The notes under the pieces are model-generated. The model was not told the DNA's origin and made no database searches. It was given only the letters and a program-made list of their open reading frames with translations. From the NCBI GenBank assembly GCA_022563285.1, contig JADFNQ010000035.1:1-9830 (forward strand): a stretch of DNA of 9,830 nt, read 5' to 3'. This DNA comes from Chloroflexota bacterium (lineage in GTDB: Bacteria > Chloroflexota > Dehalococcoidia > SM23-28-2 > RBG-16-64-32). Positions 5,531-9,830 of the stretch are shown one piece after another (position 1 is the stretch's first letter; the number at the start of each line of letters is the position of its first letter). The position numbers and the translations under genes are program-made.

Positions 5531-6130
5531 CTAGTTCGTGTCGGCCGTCTCGAAGAGGGAGAGCATCGTTTGGCGCTTGTCCACCACATCGGCGGCAAGG
5601 TCGCGAGCGGTCAGTGCCAGCTCAAATCGCAGCGGTGATGTGGCCAGTTCGTGCTTCAGGTCTATCTGGCAGGCGATGTGATGCAGCCGTTGGGCCAGGT
5701 AGCGCACCGCCACCCGCCAGTCGATGACAGGCTCGACGAGGCCGGGCAGGCCGTGGTCGCGGCAGAAGAAATCGGTGGCCCGGTCAATGTCCGATTCCAG
5801 GCGGGTGGAGGCCATGCGGTGGGCCGCGTTGGTGATATCCCACTCGTCTTCGCTTTCGGCCAGGAAGGGGACGAAGCGAGCGAGACGGGTGCGTACCGTC
5901 TCTGCGCCGTTCTGGTAGTCCAGCTCCCGATTGCGGCGGCGTTGCTCGGCGAGAAACAGGGCTAGCAGGTCGTATTCCGCATCTATCAGGGCCAGACCTT
6001 TGGGCAGCACTGACACCAGGTAGTCGGCCCAGGCGCGCGCCTGCTTGTCCAGCTCGTCCACTTTGCGCTGGACGCGCCGCAGGGTACGCTCGTCGTGCGG
6101 GATATAGAGGTCTTCTTGTTGGCTAAGCAA
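5531..6130 (-). CDS. Unrecognised helical protein, possibly 5'-truncated
   Basis: I do not recognise this family. From a TTG at 6130 it gives 199 residues, rich in charged amphipathic helix (for example RTLRRVQRKVDELDKQARAW), with no signal peptide or convincing membrane segment and no obvious catalytic motif; scattered Cys and His (FCRDHG, LHHIACQ) show no metal-site spacing. The frame stays open upstream to the TAG at 6271-6269, and the added 46 codons look protein-like (RFLTEQLSRDCNIRSLRWFF, then NYECHRPTESETE), yet they contain no ATG, GTG or TTG. Either TTG 6130 is the true start, with the purine-rich GAGTGAGACCGAG before it, or the true N-terminus was lost by a frameshift or deletion. 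It diverges from the selenoprotein gene at 6324 and ends 36 nt from the GDPD start. Confidence 0.6.
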   Translation of the reverse strand: MLSQQEDLYIPHDERTLRRVQRKVDELDKQARAWADYLVSVLPKGLALIDAEYDLLALFLAEQRRRNRELDYQNGAETVRTRLARFVPFLAESEDEWDITNAAHRMASTRLESDIDRATDFFCRDHGLPGLVEPVIDWRVAVRYLAQRLHHIACQIDLKHELATSPLRFELALTARDLAADVVDKRQTMLSLFETADTN

Positions 6131-6290
6131 CTCGGTCTCACTCTCAGTCGGCCGGTGACACTCATAGTTAAAGAACCAGCGCAGGCTCCTGATGTTACAG
6201 TCGCGGGACAGCTGCTCGGTTAAGAATCGGGAGATGTCGGTCCCCGGGCCTGGCGCAGCTCCGGCGACCTATCGTCCTCGGGCAGGCGGC

Positions 6291-6299
6291 TGCTAGAAT
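6291..6299 (+). promoter_or_regulatory. Candidate extended -10 promoter of the selenoprotein-GH1 unit
   Basis: TGC-TAGAAT at 6291-6299 is an extended -10 element about 24 nt before the ATG at 6324, leaving a short leader that contains the strong ribosome site AGGAGG just before the start. No clear -35 box is seen, which is acceptable for an extended -10 promoter. Confidence 0.35.
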
Positions 6300-6323
6300 G
6301 GCCCTGACTCAGGAGGAGGTAGA

Positions 6324-7190
6324 ATGACTGTCGATAGCTTCAAGTTCCTGCCCGGATCGATCGCCGCCTACTACCGCAACCTACCCGTCCAGCGGGATGA
6401 GCCCGTCCCCTTCACCCCTCTGTCCAAGCCTCTGGAGCAGTGCCGCTTTGCCCTGGTGACCACGGCAGGCATTCACCAGGTGGGTAAGGAGCCTCCCTTC
6501 GACAGCGAGCGCGAGAAGCGGGAGCCGATGTGGGGCGACCCGACCTTTCGCCGCATCCCCCGCGAGATCAAGCAGGAGGAGATCGGCGCCTGCCACCTCC
6601 ACACCAACAATCGCGACATCATCCTCGACCTGAACATCGCCCTTCCCCTGCAGCGCTTCCTGGAGCTGGAATCGGAGGGCGTCATCGGCTCGCTTGCCCC
6701 CACCAGCTACTCGTTCATGGGCTATCAGATGAACACGGCGGAGTGGCGGCAACGCTACGCTCCGGAGGCGGCGGCGCTGATGAAGGAAGAGGGGGTGGAC
6801 GCCGTCTTCCTGACCCCGTTCTGACCGGACTGCTGCCGCAGCGTGTCCGTGCTGGCGCGAACGTTCGAGGAGACGGGGATGAGCACCGTCCTGGCGACGA
6901 TGATGCCCCACTGGGCGGAGCGGCTGGGGGTGCCGCGAACGGTCGGCGTGGAGTTCCCCTACGGTCATCCCTTGGGCCGCCCCGGCGACCGCGAGACGCA
7001 GATGGGTATCATCCGGTCGGCGCTGAACCTGCTGGAGGAGGCGACCGCGCCGGGCGAGATCCGCGAGCTGGACTACGTCTGGCCCCAGGAGCTGGACGAG
7101 GCGAAAAGGGACTGGCAGCCGTCTGAGCCTTCGCCCATCATCCGGATGCTCCGAGACCAGGCAAAGGCCCGGCGGGAGGGAGGCGGCTAG
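6324..7190 (+). CDS. GrdB-family reductase selenoprotein (in-frame UGA = Sec167)
   Basis: Read through the TGA at 6822-6824 this is a 288-residue protein of the glycine/sarcosine/betaine reductase selenoprotein B family. The start follows a near-perfect AGGAGG. Before the TGA, the family segments HTNNRDIILDLNIALPLQRF, VIGSLAPTSYSFMGYQM and GVDAVFLTPF are present. After it, in the same frame, come PDCCRSVSVLARTFEETGM, then FPYGHPLGRPGDRETQ, and the family's C-terminal end with a Tyr-x-Trp. The residue encoded by TGA sits in U-P-D-C, where relatives have CxxC or UxxC, the redox centre. A hairpin starts 2 nt after the TGA. These three facts favour selenocysteine over a nonsense mutation. In GrdB the Sec attacks the substrate C-N bond; here the chain is shorter than true GrdB and the substrate is unknown. 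The GH1 gene follows after 3 nt, so the two are probably co-transcribed. Confidence 0.83.
6825..6857 (+). promoter_or_regulatory. Candidate bacterial SECIS element
   Basis: Just after the UGA, CGGAC-TGCTG (6826-6835) can pair with CAGCG-T-GTCCG (6839-6849) around a CCG loop, giving a 10-bp stem with one bulged U. A second fold pairs CGCAGC (6837-6842) with GCTG-g-CG (6851-6857) around the loop GTGTCCGT; its loop begins 19 nt after the UGA and starts with G, closer to the usual bacterial SECIS rule. Either could bind SelB; folding and a genomic selB would be needed to decide. Confidence 0.5.
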
Positions 7191-7193
7191 GCG

Positions 7194-8477
7194 ATGTCGC
7201 TCCAGTTTCCGGGCGGCTTCTACTGGGGCTGCGCGACCTCCTCTCACCAGGTGGAGGGGAACAACCGCAACAACCAGTGGTGGGCCTGGGAGCAGGAGGG
7301 CGGCAACATCCGCGACGGCACCACCTCCGGTCTGGCCTGCGACCACTACAACCGGTTCGAGGAGGACTTCGCGCTGGCGGAGGCGCTGGGCCACAACGCC
7401 CACCGGCTGTCCATCGAGTGGAGCCGCATCGAGCCGGAGGAGGGACGCTGGGACGAGAAGGAGGTGGAGCACTACCGGCGGGTGATGGAGTCGCTGCACC
7501 GGCACGGCCTGATCCCTTTCGTCACCCTGCACCACTTCACCAACCCCATCTGGTTCGAGCAGCAGGGCGGATGGACCAGCCCGCGGTCGCCCGACCTGAT
7601 CGCCCGCTACGCCGGCTACATGGCGAAGCAGATGGGCGAGGCCGTCCCTTTTTGGATTACGATCAACGAGCCGTCCGTCGTCCCCGCAGCCTGCTACATC
7701 GCCGGGCTGCACCCGCCCTGCAAGCGGGACCTGGCGCCGGCGATGACCGCTGCCCGGCACATACTCATCGCCCACGGGAAGATGTACGGGGCGATCCGGG
7801 AGACGGCGCCCCACAACCCGCGGATCGGCCCCGTCCTCAACATGATCGACGTCCAGCCGGCGTCCGACTCGGACGAGGATCGCCAGGCGGCCCAGCGCTT
7901 CGACCAGTACTGGAACACCTACTGGCTGGAGGGGATCAAGAACGGCGTCGTCGGGCCGCCGGCGGGCGGCGGCGAGGAGGCGCCGGGGCTGAAGGGGACG
8001 TGGGACATCATCGGCCTGAACTACTACTCGCGCGGCGTGATAGCGGCGGGCCCCCCGCCCATGGGGATCCACCAGGTGCAGCCGGGGCCGGACGCGGAGA
8101 CCAGCACGATGGGCTGGGAGGTGTACCCGGAGGGGTTCTACCGTGTGCAGGCGCGGCTGAAGGCGTACGGCAAGCCCGTTTACATAACCGAAAACGGCAT
8201 CGGCGCCGACGACGATGAGCAGCGGCAGCGCTATATCGTACGCCACCTCCGGCAGCTCCACCGCGCCATCAGCGAGGGTGTGGACGTGCGCAGCTACCTG
8301 CACTGGAGCTTCCAGGACAACTTCGAGTGGGCGGAGGGGTTCCGCCAGAAGTTCGGGCTGATCGCCATGGAGGAGGGGACCCGCAACCGCCTGCCCCGGC
8401 CCAGCGCCGGCATGTTCCGCGACATCGCCACGGCCAACGCTGTGTCGGACGATCTGCTCGCGCGATACGGGGAGTAG
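7194..8477 (+). CDS. GH1 beta-glucosidase/beta-glycosidase
   Basis: A 427-residue family 1 glycoside hydrolase, a retaining enzyme that cleaves terminal beta-linked glucose, galactose or related sugars. Seen in order: the N-terminal FPGGFYWGCATSSHQVEG signature, HRLSIEWSRIEPEEG, LHHFTNPIWF, the acid/base glutamate in WITINEP (E159), LNYYSRG, the nucleophile in YITENG (E333), and the aglycone-side WSFQDNFEWAEGF. Both catalytic residues are intact. There is no signal peptide, so it acts in the cytoplasm on imported oligosaccharides or glycosides. It is slightly shorter than typical members, the loss falling in the loop before the LNYYS strand. The GGGAGGGAGG upstream of the ATG lies inside the end of the selenoprotein gene, 3 nt separate stop and start, so translation is probably coupled. 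Sugar specificity is not readable. Confidence 0.95.
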   Translation: MSLQFPGGFYWGCATSSHQVEGNNRNNQWWAWEQEGGNIRDGTTSGLACDHYNRFEEDFALAEALGHNAHRLSIEWSRIEPEEGRWDEKEVEHYRRVMESLHRHGLIPFVTLHHFTNPIWFEQQGGWTSPRSPDLIARYAGYMAKQMGEAVPFWITINEPSVVPAACYIAGLHPPCKRDLAPAMTAARHILIAHGKMYGAIRETAPHNPRIGPVLNMIDVQPASDSDEDRQAAQRFDQYWNTYWLEGIKNGVVGPPAGGGEEAPGLKGTWDIIGLNYYSRGVIAAGPPPMGIHQVQPGPDAETSTMGWEVYPEGFYRVQARLKAYGKPVYITENGIGADDDEQRQRYIVRHLRQLHRAISEGVDVRSYLHWSFQDNFEWAEGFRQKFGLIAMEEGTRNRLPRPSAGMFRDIATANAVSDDLLARYGE

Positions 8478-8482
8478 GGGGC

Positions 8483-8512
8483 TTGACAAGAGTAAGTCGA
8501 GCCTGCTATCTT
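8483..8512 (+). promoter_or_regulatory. Promoter of the csoR operon
   Basis: A perfect TTGACA (8483-8488) is followed after 18 nt by TATCTT (8507-8512). The predicted start, about 8519, abuts the inverted-repeat operator at 8523-8539. The -35 box begins just 6 nt after the GH1 stop codon, so the metal operon has its own promoter. Confidence 0.58.
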
Positions 8513-8522
8513 CGTGATGTAG

Positions 8523-8539
8523 ACCCCCACCCAGGGGGT
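8523..8539 (+). promoter_or_regulatory. CsoR-type operator (GC-rich inverted repeat)
   Basis: ACCCCC (8523-8528), spacer ACCCA, then GGGGGT (8534-8539): a perfect 6-bp inverted repeat flanked by T/A as in the TA-ccccc-n-ggggg-TA type of CsoR operator. It covers the predicted transcription start just upstream of the csoR gene, so apo-CsoR would repress its own operon and metal binding would release it. The site is seen; the binding is inferred from the family. Confidence 0.65.
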
Positions 8540-8572
8540 ATGGGTAAGACCAGACGGGCAAGGAGCAGAGAT

Positions 8573-8839
8573 ATGCGAGCAGAGACGAAGCAGGACGCCC
8601 TCAAGCGCATGAGCTACATCGAGGGGCACTTCCAGGGGATCCGGCGCATGGTGGAAGAGGAGAAGTACTGTGTCGACATTCTCAAGCAGACGTTCGCCGT
8701 CCGCCGCGCCATCGAGAAGCTGGAGGGGAAGATCCTGGACAACCACCTCCACACCTGCGCCATCGACGGCATCCGCGACGGCCGCTCGGACGAGGTGATC
8801 GGCGAGCTGCTGGAGCTGTACGAGCTGGCGAAGAAGTAA
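8573..8839 (+). CDS. csoR: CsoR-family copper-sensing repressor
   Basis: An 88-residue all-helical repressor of the CsoR/RcnR (DUF156) family. Copper-type ligands are at the expected spacing: C33, H58 and C62 (in YCVDIL and HLHTC) match Cys-x24-His-x3-Cys of copper CsoR, and the second-shell Tyr32 and Glu78 are also kept. The N-terminal helix K-x-D-A-L-K-R-M-S-Y-I-E-G-H-F-Q-G-I-R is the family's DNA-contact and tetramer region. The chosen ATG has AGGAG (8561-8565) at 7 nt spacing. An in-frame ATG at 8540 would add 11 basic residues, but it overlaps the operator and lacks a ribosome site. It is first in an operon with an HMA chaperone 23 nt downstream and a CcdA-like membrane protein, and is probably self-repressed through the operator just upstream. 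Cu(I) is the likely inducer. Confidence 0.93.
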   Translation: MRAETKQDALKRMSYIEGHFQGIRRMVEEEKYCVDILKQTFAVRRAIEKLEGKILDNHLHTCAIDGIRDGRSDEVIGELLELYELAKK

Positions 8840-8862
8840 GGAGACACGAGAAGGGAGACGTG

Positions 8863-9075
8863 ATGTCTACGGAGACCACCCTGAAGATTCCCGCCATTCA
8901 CTGCGGCGGCTGCGCGCAGACGGTGACACGCACCCTGGAGGCTCTGCCCAGCGTGAAGGTCACCGAGGTCGACACGGCAACGAAACTCGCGCGTGTGCAG
9001 TTCGATGAGTCCGCCGTAGGCCTCGACCGCATCCGAGAGGCCCTGGACGAGGTCGGCTTTAGCCCGGACGATTAG
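8863..9075 (+). CDS. HMA-domain metal chaperone (CopZ-like)
   Basis: A 70-residue single heavy-metal-associated domain with the beta-alpha-beta-beta-alpha-beta pattern: LKIPAIHCGGCAQTVTRTLE, then VKVTEVDTATKLARVQFDE, then RIREALDEVGF. The metal site is C14-G-G-C17. The residue usually Met before the site (MxCxxC) is Ile here (AIHCGGC), and His13 precedes the first Cys. It would carry Cu(I) or a similar thiophilic ion in the cytoplasm to a membrane partner. The ATG at 8863 has GGGAG at 5 nt; the GTG just before it is too close to that site. It lies between csoR and the CcdA-like gene, so is likely co-regulated by CsoR. The metal is inferred from the regulator. Confidence 0.9.
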   Translation: MSTETTLKIPAIHCGGCAQTVTRTLEALPSVKVTEVDTATKLARVQFDESAVGLDRIREALDEVGFSPDD

Positions 9076-9100
9076 CGCCCGAGAGAGGCGGGCAACGCCA

Positions 9101-9830
9101 ATGGCTGTATCTCCGATCGAAGAACCTCGCCAGTCCCTCTGGGCCCGCTGGGGCGAGAAAGGTCAATTCTTGTTCGCGCTGGCCGTGGGGGCGGGGCTGG
9201 CCCTCATCAGCTGGCAGGCGGGGGTGCTGGACACCAACATCTTTGGCGGCGTCTCGGACGATGCCGTCTCCGCGGGCGGTCCCGGCTCCCTGGTGGCGAT
9301 CGGGGCGGCGTTCGTCATCGGCGCGGTCATGATCGTGCTGCCCTGCGGCTTCCCATCCGTGTTCGTGGTGCCCTCGATCCTGGGCTCCCGAAAGGGGCTG
9401 GCGCAGCGGGGTGTGCTGAGCGGGCTGTTCCTGATCGGGAGCGCTCTGCCGTTGGCGGCGGTGGGAGTCGGCCTCGGCTTTGCCGGCGAGGGCGTCCTGA
9501 ATCTGCTGAGCGAGCAGTCGGCGAGGATGAGCTTCGCCGTCGGCCTCTACTCCGCCCTGGGCATTTTGGCCATCGTCTACGCCCTGGGCGAGCTGGGGCT
9601 CTTCAATGTGCCCAGCCTTCTGGGCAGGATCACAGGACCCGACATGCCCGACCAGGAGAAGCCGTACCGGCGGGCGCTGGTGCTGGGGGGCACGTTCGGG
9701 GGTGGCCTGGGCATCGGTTTCCCTTTGTCCACCTACTACATCCTCCTGGGCTGGGCGGCGGCGGCGGCGAACCCCCTGTACGGGGCGATCCTGCTGGGCG
9801 TCTACGGCCTGGGCCGGCTGGTACCGGCGG
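9101..9830 (+). CDS. CcdA/DsbD-like polytopic membrane protein, N-terminal part
   Basis: The first 243 residues of a membrane protein that runs off the right edge. The N-terminus (MAVSPIEEPRQSLWARWGEK) is cytoplasmic-like, then about six hydrophobic helices follow, near residues 23-39, 64-94, 103-127, 140-165, 187-212 and 220-240. The second contains IVLPCGFPSVFVVPSILG, where P81-C82-G-F-P resembles the conserved P-C of CcdA/DsbD and SafE-type transmembrane domains that pass electrons across the membrane. C82 is the only cysteine in the readable part; a second partner Cys, if any, must lie beyond the window. The ATG is 25 nt after the HMA stop, with a GAGAGAGGCGGG tract upstream. In this operon it probably handles thiol redox or metal transfer linked to copper or mercury stress; a transporter role is an alternative. 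Confidence 0.72.
   Translation, partial: MAVSPIEEPRQSLWARWGEKGQFLFALAVGAGLALISWQAGVLDTNIFGGVSDDAVSAGGPGSLVAIGAAFVIGAVMIVLPCGFPSVFVVPSILGSRKGLAQRGVLSGLFLIGSALPLAAVGVGLGFAGEGVLNLLSEQSARMSFAVGLYSALGILAIVYALGELGLFNVPSLLGRITGPDMPDQEKPYRRALVLGGTFGGGLGIGFPLSTYYILLGWAAAAANPLYGAILLGVYGLGRLVPA

Noticed and set aside
6843..7190. A separate 115-codon gene beginning with GTG after the TGA
   Set aside because: The GTG has no ribosome-binding site, the encoded part is only the C-terminal half of the same family, and the frame is continuous with the upstream part through a single TGA.
7277..8218. A 313-codon plus-strand frame within the GH1 gene
   Set aside because: A +1-shifted shadow full of Arg/Gly/Pro/Ala, with no motif, inside an intact GH1 coding region.
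6381..8561. A 726-codon open frame on the minus strand opposite the selenoprotein and GH1 genes
   Set aside because: Its composition (very rich in Arg, Val, Leu, His, Asp, Pro) is typical of an antisense frame of GC-rich coding DNA, it shows no family motif, and the plus strand encodes a GH1 enzyme with all its motifs.

Overview
The window is GC-rich and gene-dense, with short intergenic gaps and mostly strong G/C third positions. The gene mix suggests a member of the Chloroflexota (Dehalococcoidia-like or a related lineage) recovered from an environmental genome: a CSLREA-type beta-helix surface protein, a tiny HHWVIE zinc-ribbon protein, a GrdB-family reductase and a CsoR/HMA/CcdA-like operon. 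The phylum is an inference from memory of where such proteins occur; there is no rRNA or marker gene here to confirm it.

Left part (1-1326): the start of a YihY/BrkB-type membrane protein runs off the left edge on the minus strand. It is followed by a small dimeric alpha/beta-barrel (ABM-like) protein on the plus strand and a 60-residue two-helix membrane protein on the minus strand. Three copies of one dispersed repeat lie between these genes. Two copies carry an extra 20-nt near-palindrome and the third is an exact empty site. The repeat also contains TTGACA- and CACAAT-like boxes on the minus strand.

Middle part (1327-4606): a secreted, C-terminally anchored beta-helix protein; two gene remnants on the minus strand (C-terminus of a tyrosine recombinase and probably of a GMC-type oxidoreductase); a zinc-ribbon small protein; and a flavin disulfide oxidoreductase related to mycothione reductase/dihydrolipoyl dehydrogenase, in which the usual His-x4-Glu pair reads His-x4-Gln.

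Right-middle part (4627-6268): tRNA-Trp(CCA), an apparently leaderless glycerophosphodiester phosphodiesterase, and an unrecognised helical protein whose reading frame extends upstream of its only plausible start. All three are on the minus strand.

Right part (6324-9830), plus strand: a two-gene unit encoding a GrdB-family protein interrupted by an in-frame UGA, followed 3 nt later by a GH1 beta-glycosidase. The UGA sits in a U-P-D-C context, a hairpin lies directly downstream, and the family C-terminus continues in the same frame. It is therefore best read as selenocysteine, not as a stop. Next comes a copper-type CsoR gene with its own TTGACA promoter and a GC-rich inverted-repeat operator, an HMA metal-chaperone gene and the start of a CcdA/DsbD-like membrane protein that runs off the right edge. 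These three look like one metal-responsive operon. The probable selenoprotein and the repeat with its nested palindrome are the two most interesting items.
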